Shown here one piece after another: positions 34,915 through 46,790 of a stretch of DNA of 64,000 bases. The translations under genes and the position numbers were made by a program. Source of the stretch: Anastrepha obliqua (lineage: Eukaryota > Arthropoda > Insecta > Diptera > Tephritidae). Location: contig NC_072892.1 in the NCBI RefSeq assembly GCF_027943255.1, positions 161,574,792 to 161,638,791 of the forward strand, read 5' to 3'. Numbering within the stretch: position 1 is the first letter of the stretch; every line of letters begins with the position of its first letter. The notes below the pieces were generated by a model. That model did not search any database. It was not told where the DNA came from and worked only from the letters and a program-made list of their open reading frames with translations.

Positions 34915-35890
34915 ATTTTGTAGCTTATTAAATATTATTATAGTATAATAAGGTGTTGTTGATAAGTTGCTGAAAAATCCCGTTGAGTTTTTACAATATT
35001 TTCCTCTGGCGCTGTTGTTCATTTTCTTTACATAAAAAATGTCAATAACATCAGAACGAAGAAATTCAAAGCTGGTCAAAATCTTTACGCCTATCTTTCA
35101 AAACAAACGAAAAGCAAAGTTTCGAATTTGTACAAAATTTGTAAAAATTCGGTAGTTTCATCAATATTAAAAAAGTTTTGGGAATGCAATTTTATAGATC
35201 ATTGAATTTTTGCATAATAAGGTACAAGTTTCAAGAGGTTTCAAAATCACGTTGATTTTCTAGATTTTTTTTGCTGACGCTGTTAGATGTTCTCTTCCAA
35301 ATAAAAATATGTGGAGTAGGCGTTAAATGGAGAAAATGCGCAAGACCGCGAATGGAAAAAATTCTCAAAAATCAGTGTACTTGAAATTTGCATTTTACTG
35401 AAACAAAATTTAATGGGCTATAAAATTGCGTACCCGAAATTTTTCAAAAAATTTTCAGTGCAACGTTTGGAATTTTGATGAATATTTGGAGAATTTAAAA
35501 AAAAATTGTCCCACGGTGTTTAATTTGAATTTCGAGACCAGCGTTTATATGCATTTAGATTTTACATACTTGTGTTTTATGCCCTGCGTTATACAAGGTG
35601 GCACAAAATTAATCACCCTATCGGAAGATTTTTAAAATTTTTAAAATTGGCGTTGTGCGTCAATCATATTTGACACTCTCGCAGTATACGAACAGACAAA
35701 CGTTGGAGCTCGTAAAAATCCAAATAAAAATGTTTATCATACAAAATAATTTTTTTTAAGTACAAATAACTTTTTAATTAGAAAATGCACAACACCGTCA
35801 GCAAAAAAACTATAAAAAATCAACAGAATTTTTTAGCAACTTGAAACTAGCACTTTGGTATACTAAAAGCCACACATTCAGTTGACCTCA
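34915..35890. repeat. Dispersed and inverted GCTGACGGTGTTG repeats
   Basis: Three related blocks: plus at about 34,940-35,040 (GGCGCTGTTGTTCATTTTCT), plus at about 35,215-35,310 (TTTTGCTGACGCTGTTAGAT), and minus at about 35,765-35,880 (AGAAAATGCACAACACCGTC, AGCAACTTGAAACTAGCAC). The third inverts the first two. The core resembles the GCTAACGGTGCTGAATTTT block of the array at 10.1-11.0 kb. No coding capacity is seen. Confidence 0.65.
35587..35735 (+). mobile_element. TACAAGGTGGCGC-family element, left-end copy
   Basis: It starts TACAAGGTGGCACAAAATTA, then ATCACCCTATCGGAAGATTT, the CGTCAATCATATTTGACAC block, and CGAACAGACAAACGTTGGAG. The right half is lost. Together with the right end at 30.8 kb it defines the family's terminal inverted repeat. 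Confidence 0.8.
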
Positions 35891-35894
35891 ACCA

Positions 35895-38800
35895 AACATA
35901 ACTGCTGTCTATTAAGGTAGTCTGGTCAAATCATTTTTTATAGATAGTTTTTAGGAATTTTTTTTTGCTACAATGGGGAAATTTTTTTTGAAAAATAACA
36001 AAATGGCAGACTTTTGAAAGATAATTTAACGTGACAACGTCGTAAGAAAATACTGATGGAATGGTTGCATTTTTCAACAGAAAATTTTAATTTTATTCGT
36101 TTGATAGATGTTTTGTATGGATATAGAGAAGAAGGTAAATGGAATCGCAATGGAATTGATCAAGTTACATTTACACGAACGTGAAAAACTACGAAACATT
36201 TATCAAATTCATGAAAGATATCTTCAATTTCGATTGTGCATCAGACGTTAATAAGTCAACAACAAGAGGCAACATCATCGATTTGCCTTTTTCAGGACAC
36301 ATTACACTCGAAACACTCCCCTTCATTTCCTACTATTCCTATCATCGTCCTATTCTCAACAGAGAAATGGTTCATTACCATGCCCGCAGAAAGAAGGCAT
36401 ATGCAAATAAAAATATGTGAATTTATATACAAATGCGCATATACATACATATATATGCTCACTCAAGTAGAAGTGAGCCAGATGTCGAACGTTGCCGAAC
36501 GCGGGGGCCAATTGTGGCTCTTTGTCTTTCGTTCCGCGCTCTCGCTTGCAGTTCAAGCAAGGTAACGACGCATGAACAAGATAACGCCGCACTTTTTGGT
36601 GCGTGCAGCCGGCTACATCGAATTATAAGACGTTATCACGTCAAAAGATATGTTTTTCAAGTGGAAATCAGACTGTAGTTTTCCCATTGTAGCAGAATGA
36701 CAAGCCTACAGAATAATAATCAGTTTAACATTTTGTTTCAGATGTCCTGAAAAGCAGAAATCCTGTCAACAAACCACCTATCTTTTTTTAAGACGCTTAC
36801 TTTGGTGCTACACTAGTACAAAAAAATATGTCAAAAAAAAAATTGTTTTTGTATACTATTTGATGTCAATAATAAAATACTATAAAATCAAAACGATCGC
36901 ATTTAATTTCCTTAAAAAAAAATCCTAAAAAATATCTATGAAAAATGAGTATTTGACTGACTACGTCCTAAAATTTAATGAGCTATGAAACTGCAGACCA
37001 AAAATATTAATATAAATTCTAATTAAATTAAATGAGATGGAAAGTTTGTGCAAAAGTTGAAAAAAATTAACTTTACAACTGCAGACCTAAAATATTTCTA
37101 TAAATTATATTTAAAAACCGTGGAAATGGAATGAGAAGTTTGTGGGAAAATTAACAAAAAATTGTCAAAATTTGCATTGCGGGGAGTAGCTTATTTCAAG
37201 GAGTGGCTAATATTTGCAGTGCCACAACAAACAAGTTTATGCTACTTTATGGGTATGATGACCTTCAACATTTTTATATATGTATTGAAATTCTAATATA
37301 AGAATGTGTGATGTGCTGTCTGAAATTGTAAAATTGAAGACTTTAAGTTCAATAATTTAAAATTTAATTTTTTTTGTTATAAATTTCATGTTCTCATATT
37401 TGCGTGCAAAACACTAAATAGCAAATACAGCATTTTCATCGATGTGTGTGCACATAAAAAACCCATGAAAATTGTGATATAATGTAAAATAAGAGAAAAA
37501 GTGGAAAAAATTTGTTTGAACAAAACTGACTGCAACCAATTTACTCATTTGAAATTTGACACCTTTTTTTGCATTTCTGCTATTTTCTGCACTGTCGGCC
37601 CATAGCTGCTGCACCCACGAAATGAATTTTCGTAAATAAAGAAAAAAAAATCAAGTAAAAAGAACGAACAGAACCAAAGTGAGCTGCTGACCAAAAACGA
37701 TTTCGCACAATCACAGCTTTCCAATTGACAATAAAACATTCACCGAACAAGCAACAACAACTGAAAAGTCTAGCATCCAATTCTCTTCAATTTTACTCAA
37801 CAACGCAACAACACACGACAGTGACTAACCCGAAAATGGTAAACACATATGAATTCATATGCATACACATACATATGTGTGTGTGCGTGTGTGTGTTTAT
37901 AGCAAGCAAGCAACTGAATGAGTGTGCAATGGCTAAGATATGCGAACAGCAGAATTTTCCTAAGCTTTCTAACATCTGCGCTGTTGGGAGGAGCAGCAGT
38001 GCCAGAAATGGTCAAGAGTGCCGGCAAGTTGGACCACTTGGTGTCACAGATGCTCACCAAAATAAATGGACACATGTGCTCATATGTGCATGTATGTATG
38101 TGTGTGTGTGTGGATGTGAATTTACTCGCATATATGCATATTTGCGCTCCAGCAGAGAAAGAGTAACGGTGGTTAAATTTAACGGCGAACCGTAAATCAA
38201 GATTACCTTAACAGTGAAATGTGAATGTTGTTACCTAATAAACAACAACGGCAAACAATAGCAATAAAATCAACAGAACAGCTGCAGAGGCGAGCACAAA
38301 CGACATTTGAAATTAGAAAGAAAGAAGAGAGAAAAAATAAAAATAAAAGTGTTCACCGAAATAAATCAAAAAACAAAAACAAAGGTGCGAGTGTGTGTGT
38401 GTGTGTAAACGTAAAAGAACTGTTTGCATTAAAGTAGTAGTTATGCAAATTGAATAAAGCAACAATAATGCACAAAGCGAGATTTTTCCTGCACCGTTGA
38501 GATGCTTAGGCAGACGTGCGCTGCTTTTCAATAAAAAAAAACATTGGAAAAAATTAAAAAAATTAAAAAATATATATATATTAAAAAACTTCTTTAAATA
38601 CAAAAAAATGTTATGAAATATATTTACATAATAAAAAAGAAATTTAAATAATGAGCAGAGAAATCATTAAAAACGCATTCTTGAGCATATTTATGTGTAC
38701 AGTTTGTATGTATGTACATACATCCACCTAACCCAATTAAGCAGAAACTCAACTTGCTACCGAAAAATTGTTAATACAAAATAGTAAAAAAAAGTAAAAA

Positions 38801-39435
38801 AACAACCAAAATTGTTCTAAAATATTTCCAGCTTCTTGCTTCTTACCTTACGAAAGCGCTACCAACTAACTAACCAGATATAAACAACAGATCGAGTGAC
38901 CAAAGAAGCACACCGCTGGACAGATAAAATGAAGCGTTTGTTCACGTGTTAAATAAAGAAAAAACTTCACGCATACATAGAGAAATTTATCACACACATG
39001 CATAGCGTGTAAAAAGCGTGAAAAATGTTTACTAGGCGCAACCAAGTCAAACAAGCACACAAAACACACACACATACATAAATACATACATATGTATGTA
39101 TGTATGTATATATCCAAATTCCAAAAGAAGAAATAAACAAACGACTAATGTCAAAAGAGTTAGAACGCAAAGTCAGCCAAGCGCATGTGAGCCACACACA
39201 AACAAAAAAGTAAAAAAAATTCAAAAGTTCAAAAACACAATCACCAAGAGTTAAGCTGAAAGAATGGCAAAGAAAGGCCAGATAATTTGTTTGCAACGTC
39301 CAGCATCACAGTTTTGCAGTGTTTCCATCGCTGCGGGTGTTTGGGAAAATATTGATATTACAATATTTCAGAAAGTATGGGTGATATGGTTTAGCGATTA
39401 ATCCGTAAATATCACGCAAGGTTTTTAATTGCTGT
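35895..39435. other. Non-coding interval with GT/CA microsatellites
   Basis: No gene is seen. Short dinucleotide or tetranucleotide runs occur at 37,874-37,897, 38,090-38,116, 38,390-38,406 and 39,059-39,111, the last including a palindromic CATACATATGTATG. Several open frames here are products of these runs. Confidence 0.5.
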
Positions 39436-39439
39436 AGAA

Positions 39440-41325
39440 CGTTGAACAGTGTTGCCATCTAAATATTATTATATTAATATGAAGCAATAAATGTTTGAAG
39501 CAGCTAACTAAATAGTAAAATGAAAGTCGACTAAATATTTTTAGAACAACTGCAAATAAAAACAAAGAATATTACTATTTATAACTAAATACTAAAAATT
39601 TACTAAAGTGAGCTAACATAAAACACAACGATGTATTTACATAAAGAAAGGAGAGAAAGGCTCTTATTACAGTATAATTTTAAATAGGGATGCCACCTAT
39701 TTGTATATTAATGTATAAATTTTATCTTGAAATGTAATATTAAAATTTGCTCACGTAATAAAAAATGAGTTTACATACAAAACTGCAATGAGAAATTTAA
39801 TTTTCAAAGGTGATGCCACCTGGTTACTTAATAAAATGTAAATTAAATTGTTATTTGAAAAGTTTTATAATAGTTAAGATAAAACTTAGTTCCACGATTA
39901 ATCAATAAATATCACGCAAAGTTTTGAATTGATGTAGTACTTAGAACAGGGTTGCCAACTCAGTTTTTTTAAAATGAAGCAAGTGCAATATCGCATTACA
40001 AAAATCAGCTAAAAATGTTAAGAAAAATTTAATATAAAAATATCAGTGAATAGAGTTGCCACTTAATTGTAAATGCTACAAATGATCAGAAAAGAGCCAC
40101 CAGAAAATACATTATCTCAACATGAAAATCAATTAAAAATTTTTAGAACAACTTCGACTAAATAATTTTTCTGAATAGAGTTGCCACTTAATTTTTTATA
40201 CTAAAAATTTTAATTTTTAATTTTGATTTTTTTTTATAAATACACAGATTTACAACATAAAAATCAACTTAAAATGTTTGGTGCAACTTCAAACAAAAAT
40301 ATTTCTGAATAGGGTTGCCACTTAAATATAAATACCAAAAATATACTAAAGTGATCAGAAAAAATATAAAATGTTTAGGAAGAGAGAAAGAAGAGAAAGT
40401 TTTAATTAAAGTATAATTTTGAACAAGCATGCCACATATATATATGTATATATACCTTAACTTAAAATGTAATCTGAAAGTTTGCTCAATTATTAAAAGA
40501 GCTGGCATACAAAACTGCAATGTGGAATTTAGTTTTCCTAAGTGATCCCACATGGTTATTTAATTTAATGTAAGATAAATGTAATATGCAAAGTGGTATA
40601 CTTTTTCTATAAATATACAGACATACAATATGAAAATTTTTAGAACAACTTCAAATAAGTAATATTTCTAATTGAGCTGCCACTTAATTTTAAATACTAA
40701 AAATACACTAAAGCGATCAAAAAAGAGCTGACGTAAAATATAAAATTAAATTACAGAAAGAAAGGAAAGATAAGTTTTACTTGAAGCATACTTTTTTAAC
40801 AGTGATGCCACCTATTTATATACAGTATATAAATAAACTCGAACTTAAAATGTAATTACAAAATTTGCTCCAAGTAATCAAAATTAACTGACATACAAAA
40901 CTGCAATGTCAGAGTTAATTTTGAAAAATGATGCCACCTAGGTATTTATTTAAACGAGCTATAAAAGGTAATTTGAGAAGTGGTATCGTAAGTAAAAAAA
41001 TTAACTGTAGTGAAAATTTTTATTTTGATTTTTTTGTATAAACATACGGACATACATATATGAAACTATAATAGAACAACTTCAAAAAAAAAAAAAACAT
41101 TTCCGAATGGAGTTTCCATACAAATGTTAATTCTAAAATATACTAAAGTGATCAGAGAAATAAAGAAAAAAAGGATTCAACTGAGGTATCATATAATTTT
41201 TAATAGAGTTGCCACCTACTTTTATAATATATTATATTTAAATAATCTTGAACTTAAAATTTAATTTGAAAATTTTTACCGTAGTACAAAAATTAGCTTA
41301 ACTTGTGTATATGGCATTATAAAGG
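39440..41325. repeat. Satellite-like tandem array, about 360-430 bp unit, with paired TGCCAC words
   Basis: AGAACAACTTCAAAT-type starts recur near 39,541, 40,147, 40,278, 40,638 and 41,069. A typical unit runs GAATAGAGTTGCCACTTAAT, TACTAAAAATATACTAAAGT, GATCAGAAAA, a purine-rich GAAAGAAAGGAGAGAAAG, TATAATTTT.AA.AG.GATG, TGCCACCTATTTATATA, GAACTTAAAATGTAAT, AATTTGCTC, CATACAAAACTGCAATG and GATGCCACCT. Unit sizes differ through internal deletions (the step near 40,147-40,278 is short). No open frame. A phrase TTAATC.ATAAATATCACGCAA occurs at about 39,397 and 39,898. Confidence 0.85.
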
Positions 41326-41497
41326 GAGATTTTGACTGCGCTGCCCTTCTCGAAAACTTTAATCTTGATGTTTTAAGAAAAGAACAAAAAAATAATAAAT
41401 TATTTTCGAAGCGCCCCAATTTCATGCGCTTTTAATGAGTTCAACCAGATCTCATCTCTTATCGAGTTTGATTTTTCGTTGGCTATATGTTTTCGGC

Positions 41498-41710
41498 GGC
41501 CACCGTAGCCGAATGAGTGGTAAGTAACTATCATTTGCGAGTGCTTAGGTTCAAATCTCCGTGCATAGAACAGCCAAATGATAGAAAAAGTTTTTTCTAA
41601 TAGCGGTCGCTCTTCGGTGGGCAATGACAGACACCCGAGTGAATTTCTGCCATGAAAAGCTTCTCATAAAAAATCATTTGCCGTTCGGAGTCGGCTTAAA
41701 ACTTCAGGGC
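41498..41710 (+). mobile_element. tRNA-derived SINE, copy 4 with tRNA head
   Basis: The plus-strand head GCCACCGTAGCCGAATGAGT has box A at 41,506-41,520 and box B GGTTCAAATC at 41,548-41,557. The body follows: TTTCTAATAGCGGTCGCTCT, GGGCAATGACAGACACCCGA, GTGAATTTCTGCCATGAAAA and CCGTTCGGAGTCGGCTTAAA. It is truncated at the 3' side near 41,710, before the TTGTGGAACAAC block. It independently confirms the head structure seen in copy 2. Confidence 0.92.
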
Positions 41711-43342
41711 TAGGAACAACAAAAAAAGTAGCTGCAAACCCTTTAAAACGAAAAAATGTTACTCATTTCGTATAGCAAAAGTTTCCAAGTTTTGTGGCCT
41801 CACAGGTCACTGTGCCAATATTCCGCACAAGCGCATACAGCAGTGAATAGGCTAACTGCACATTCACATGCAGAATAACGTAATCGCTTCATTGAACGAA
41901 CCGCCATGTGAATGGAGTGTAAAAATAACTTCACCCAATTTTCCTCACATTCTAAAAGAACACACATACATACATATTCCTAGAATTTCTTTCACCTCGC
42001 CGATTGTGGATTTTCTTTGCTGTTCACTTCGTCACACAGACCATCAGTGCCTTTGTTGCAAGTACACATTTGTGCAGCGTTAAGCAGGCATCAAAAGCAT
42101 CTGCATACATTTCATTTTGTTTTGTTACTCTTCTTTGTTGTTGCATTTTTTCTTCAAATTACTTCTATTCAAATAACTTAAAATGAGCGCACGCCGGCGA
42201 ATTCAGCGCAAGCAGCTGGCAAACGTTACTAATCGCGTGCTAGTGGCTACTACGTTTGCGCGCTTTTAGGCCAAGTTAAGACCGAGACAATACTTTGGAA
42301 GCAAAACAGCGAAAAGGCTGAAGAAATGACGCTTATAAATTACTTTTTTTTTAATAATTTAGTTTAGTGGCTTTCTTTGATTTTTGTGCTGCTATTCTTC
42401 TTACTTTGTTTTTTTGTTTTTTCTTTTATGTTTTTGATTAACTTGTTTTTTTTTTAATTTTTTTTTTTTAATGATAAATATCTTATACAGATCTAATGGC
42501 AAGATCATATTTTCGCTTTTTTGTTAACTCGCCAATTCCACATCAGTTACTGCAAGTCAACAAAAACTTTGATTGTGCGGAAATTAAGCTAATTGATCAT
42601 TAACTTGAGCGCTCGCCATCAGCAATGATAGCGTCTGCGATCGCAGCTCGATCGTCGCGCCGTGGTGTTGACGATCGCTGCGACGCTTAGTTGAGCGTGC
42701 GCTTACGGTACACTTCCGTCCTTGTAAACGATTCCAAAGTTAATCGACTGCTGCTCATTCAACATTTGTCGAATAACTTTTTTGCTCTTGTTTTATTATT
42801 ACTTCTTCTTTTTCTGGTTTCTCCCTGCCACGATCAGTTGAAGCTTTCAATGCTGTACGTGCTGTGCTGCGCCATGCTACGTTGTGGGCGCCCTTCTGTG
42901 CGCTTTGAGGTAATTTCCAAATGCTGTGAGTTGTCAAGATAAATTTGTCTATTTGCTTAGACAACTAAATTACGCTCGTTAAAAGTGTAATTAAATTGGA
43001 GAGAAAAATATCACAAAAATAGAAAAAAAACTGCTGAACAAATTTGCAAATTGGTACTAAAACAAATAACAATTCGAAGTTAGATATGCACACAATTTGG
43101 TATTAAAATCTTTTTATTTTAGATGACGTCAGTTGTTACTATAGCAAATCAAATTGACCTCAGGCAACTGCAGGCGTATAGATCTGACCTTTTACGATAA
43201 CATAAAAGCGATTCAGCCAGCCATTCGGCAAGTTCCGTATTCCCGAGGCATAGGCATGCGCGATTTTTTTCTGCTCGCACCATTTAAAAACTTACTTACG
43301 AAAAGCTTTTTGAGACGATTAAAACTGGAACTGTGGTGAGTT
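41711..43342. other. Non-coding interval, no gene seen
   Basis: Ordinary sequence with a T-rich tract at 42,335-42,475. A GC-richer patch at 42,600-42,720 holds CGATCG and GCGATCGCAG-type words. No domain is recognised. Confidence 0.45.
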
Positions 43343-43510
43343 TTGTTCAAGGTGGCGGAAAAATTATCATCCAATTTTGTTTCTAAATAACTTTTTTACT
43401 AAATAAAAAAAGTTTTGAGTGTTGAAAATCTCTATTTTGACTCTTAAGCGCTCCATTGCTTGTCTGTTTGTATGCCGCGGGAGTCTACTTGAAAAGTATG
43501 AAAAATTATA
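43343..43510 (-). mobile_element. TACAAGGTGGCGC-family element, inverted right-end copy
   Basis: Read on the plus strand it begins CAAGGTGGCGGAAAAATTAT, then AATAACTTTTTTACTAAAT, GAGTGTTGAAAATCTCTATT and CATTGCTTGTCTGTTTGTAT. These are the reverse of the blocks at 30.6-30.8 kb in the same order. Its own left end is missing. Confidence 0.78.
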
Positions 43511-43654
43511 ACAGCATCCTGAAGTGTCAATAATTTAATAAAGGATCTTTCAAAAGACGCGTCTAGATTTCGTTTTAAAATAAAACATGAAAATTTTAGA
43601 TTCCTTAAAGTTTGACTATTTCTTTTTTCTTTTAATACGGCTCTTAATTATATC

Positions 43655-43935
43655 TGAAAAATAGCATCAGCGGCCAAACAATCGGTTCACGAGCGCTAAT
43701 TGTTGAGAACGTCGAGATATCAGCATCGGTTGCAGGTGGTTCAGCAGCATTTTGCGCTACAGCAGCAATATTCTGAACAGAACGTCCAGTATCAGGTCTG
43801 TCAATCCTTTTACTATACCAAACAGGACCAGTTTCTTGAAATTTGTTCACCAATCTTTGAATTGTCGAATCCTGCGGACGATTATTTACCCTAAAATGCG
43901 ATGTTTTGTTCCTACAGATCGATTATTTTCATAAT
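43655..43935 (-). mobile_element. DNA transposon N-terminal relic (DUF4817-type helix-turn-helix)
   Basis: The minus-strand reading gives STIQRLVNKFQETGPV, then DRPDTGRSVQNIAAVAQNAA, then after a shift LISRRSQQLA. This follows the pattern RLVxKFxETGxVxDxxRxGRPRT-RSxENIxAVxESV and RRRSQxLGISR of DNA-binding domains in insect Tc1/mariner-related elements. About 85 codons remain and no catalytic part is seen on this strand. Confidence 0.65.
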
Positions 43936-44094
43936 AAGTCTGTCTACTTGAAAAATGGCGAAAATGACATAAAAACCCTTTATACATTCTGAGTCAGAAG
44001 AACAGGTCCGGCAGTTTTCTTTTAACTTCAAGATATATTTCGTTCTGCTTTTTGCTGCGTAATAGTCCCACGCCGCGGTTGCAAAAATTATTAA

Positions 44095-44610
44095 AAATCA
44101 AAAAAGTTTGTTGTGATGTGGAATCAGCGATATAAAATGTACAAAAATGTTAATCACTTTTCCGAGCGCGGCTTGAAGCGAGTGACTACAAAAAAGCGAG
44201 ATAAGTGATCGTCCAACTTTTTAAGCGGGACCCTTCTTTAAGACTACGCCAAGCACGCACAATTCCTGAATATTAACCCCATCGAACGACGACTGAGGAG
44301 GCGAACATATTCTACCGTCACACATCATCAAAACCATTGCTCTCAGAAAAACACATTGAGAAACAATAAAACAAGGAAATGACGTCACAATATTGGACTG
44401 GCCTTCCCAGTCCCCAGACGCCAACCCCATTGATAATGTGTAGGGAATTATGAAAACGAGTCTTGTAGAAAAGACGGTCTACGATTTAAAGCAACTCGTG
44501 CGTCAAGTTCGCAAAATCTAGTCATGTTTGTCGACGAACTCCTCCTGAGCGGCGAGAAAAACCGGTGCAAAGCATGAAGAAGATGGAGACTGCACGGCTT
44601 ATTAAGTATT
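44095..44610 (+). mobile_element. Tc1-type transposase C-terminal relic
   Basis: At 44,389-44,450 the reading is TILDWPSQSPDANPIDNV followed by a stop where Trp is expected, then GIMKTSLVEKTVYDLKQLVR. This matches the DWPxQSPDLNPIENLWxxLK signature of Tc1-family transposases. The catalytic Glu of NPIEN is Asp here, and the Trp codon is a TAG. Upstream sequence (RGLKRVTTKKRDK) may be its helix-turn-helix region but is too worn to be sure. Non-functional. Confidence 0.75.
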
Positions 44611-44739
44611 TGCTACTCGTATTTTTGTTCATACTTTCATGTAAAAAAAATTCTGTTATATCTTATCTTTTATACTTCATGAATAATCGCGGTTCCTTTT
44701 TTCTGACACAGACTGTATGTATGTTGATTGCATTGGATA

Positions 44740-45390
44740 ATTGGATTACGCGCAATACTTATGACCGCTTGGATAGCACTCACAGTAGATCGTGCTTTTC
44801 CCAAGCCGTACTGATTTTCGGAAAGTCCTCCGGGTATTTTTAATACTCCTCTAATCCTTTGCTAATAATCCGTTCTAAGATTTTTCTAAGCGTATCTAGC
44901 GTGCATAGAGAGCGCTATGAAGACTGTTTGTCAGGTTGCTTTCCGGCTTGAGCAGGAGCACCAATCTCTGATGTTTCCAGGTCGTTGGGATAACGCCTTC
45001 CTCCAAGCGTGCATTGTGCAACCCAGTGAACTCTTCAGGTGTCGACTTTATGGCTGCTTTCACCGCTATATTTGGTAAACCATCTAGGTCGAGAGCTTTG
45101 TTATCAGCAAAAGCACTTCCTCAGTATGGCAGTTACATCTGGGATGTTATGCCGTTGACCTTGGAAAAGTGTGACTCCTTCCTGTTGCGGAAAAATTGTG
45201 GCTACCACTGAACGCAGAAGTGAGGGGCACGTCGACTGCAGTACTCTTGTTCTTTTTATCTTACTCATGGCAGTTTCGCCACCTAGTCCCCAGGGGTCAA
45301 TATTCACACTCTCACGAAACTCTTTGAAACATTGGTTTTGATGTCATATATTGCTTTCTTCAGTGCTGCTTTTAGGGTATTGTATTCCAT
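44740..45390 (-). mobile_element. R1-like LINE relic, RT portion (distal segment)
   Basis: Read leftwards: EYNTLKAALKKAIYDIKTNV (up to 45,390), VNIDPWGLGGETAMSKIKR, VVATIFPQQEG, then with shifts a DLDGLPNIAVKAAIKSTP-like stretch and HNARLEEGVIPTTWKHQRLV. It continues LCTLDTLRKILERIISKGLE and GGLSENQYGLGKARST near 44,757-44,840. These are the pre-RT linker and RT domain blocks of R1-clade LINEs (DPWG, KAPGLDGIPN, WKxQRLVLL, LDTxGKxLExxI, QxGFRKxRST). The YADD box is not reached. This segment was continuous with 45,856-47,440 before a second LINE separated them. Confidence 0.85.
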
Positions 45391-45855
45391 CATGCCCGCC
45401 CTAAGGTATGGAGCAGAAGCGTGGACGATGACAATATCCGATGAAGCGTCGGAGAGAAGGACTACGAGAGAAAGATTGTGGGGAAGTTTTTTGGACCTTT
45501 GCACGTTGGCGACGGCGAGTATCGCAGGGATGGAACGATGAGCTGTATGAGCTTTATGACGACATAGACATAGCGCAGCGAATAAAGATCCAGCGGCTAA
45601 GTTGGCTGGGTCATGTCGTCCGAATGGATACAAACGCTCCGGCTTTGAAAGTATTCGATGCGGTACCAGCTGGTGGTAGCAGAGGAAGAGGAAGGCCTAC
45701 TTTGCGTTGAAAAGATCAGGTGGAGAAGGGCTTGACTTCGCTTGGTGTGTCCAATTGGCACCGGTTAGCACGAAAAAGAAACGACTGGCGCGCTTTGTTA
45801 AACTCGGCTAAAATCGCTGGAGCGGTTATCGCGCCAATTAAGAAGAAGATTCCGT
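45390..45855 (+). mobile_element. RTE-like LINE fragment, copy 3, inserted in the R1-like LINE
   Basis: The reading is MPALRYGAEAWTMTISDEAS, a shift, then WNDELYELYDDIDIAQRIKI, QRLSWLGHVVRMDTNAPALK, FDAVPAGGSRGRGRPTLR, a stop, and LTSLGVSNWHRLARKRNDWR, ALLNSAKIAGAVIAPIKKK. It is the best preserved of the three RTE-like tails. It runs opposite to the R1-like LINE on both sides, and the R1 reading stops at one edge and resumes at the other. The tail ends at GCGCCAATTAAGAAGAAG. Confidence 0.87.
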
Positions 45856-46790
45856 ACGTAACATATTTGATGCTGGCATCATCTATTCAGCTTTCTTCGA
45901 CGATGGTTTCAGTAGCTTCTAGCGGACGCGATTTTATCGTTCCACCAGTGGACTCGCTTCCTGCTCGGTCTTCTATGTAGCCTGGGCATGGTTGCCTCAG
46001 ATGCCTTTCCTAGGTGGTCACTTATTTTCTTTGCCATTCTTTCAGCACTCGCTTTCATAAGCTCATCGCTAACGTTGTTATTTTGCTATGTTATGTTTAA
46101 TATCTCGGAATCATAGGCTTGTTTGTTCCAACATTTTTGTTATACTTCATTTATACGGTGAGCGTACCTCTTCACGCCAGCCAGTATATTGTTGATGATA
46201 GGTTTGTGGTCACTATGTGTGTAAATAGAGCTTATGCTTCATTCTGCATTGTGAGCAATGTTGCTCTGTGCGAAAGTAAGGTCCAGCATGGAGCTGCTTC
46301 TTTCTGTTTGAAAGGTGTAATGACCAAGAACGTTCAGCAGCACGAGGGTGAGCAATGTCAGGGTTTCAAGCAGCATTTCTTCTCGTCTGTTGGTGTGCTT
46401 GCTTCCGCAAACCGTATACCACGCGTTGAAGTCTCCAGCTATAAGGAGCGGGTGTTTATCTCACGTTTCAATTACTAATATAGCAAGCGTTAGTTCAAAG
46501 TCGTCTATATTCATGGCTGGTGAGGCATAGCAGCTAAAGAGACATACGCCTCTTATCTTGAACCACGTGAATCTGGGTTTTGCACTCGCCATTTTACTCT
46601 GCAAAGCTGTACTACCCATTGCCCATGTGACGTGACTTGTTCAGACCATCCGATATGCAAGAGTGGCTGTCGAGGTTTTGAAATTGCTCAAATATCAGCG
46701 CAATATCTACATTTTGCTCATGCATGGTTTGACCCAGAAGATCTTGGACAGCTTTGCAATGATTAAGGTTGAACTGTTAGATTTTGATGT
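45856..46790 (-). mobile_element. R1-like LINE relic, endonuclease (ORF2 start)
   Basis: Read leftwards from about 46,780: QFNLNHCKAVQDLLGQTMHE and QNVDIALIFEQFQNL, the APE-endonuclease start of R1-type LINEs. Later come LLIAGDFNAWYTVCGSKHTN (the GDFNAW core) and LLNVLGHYTFQTE, then MLDLTFAQSNIAHN. Near 45,900-46,000 MPRLHRRPSRKRVHWWNDKI matches the linker following the endonuclease. Many stops and shifts interrupt it. The enzyme nicked the target DNA for reverse transcription. Confidence 0.85.
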
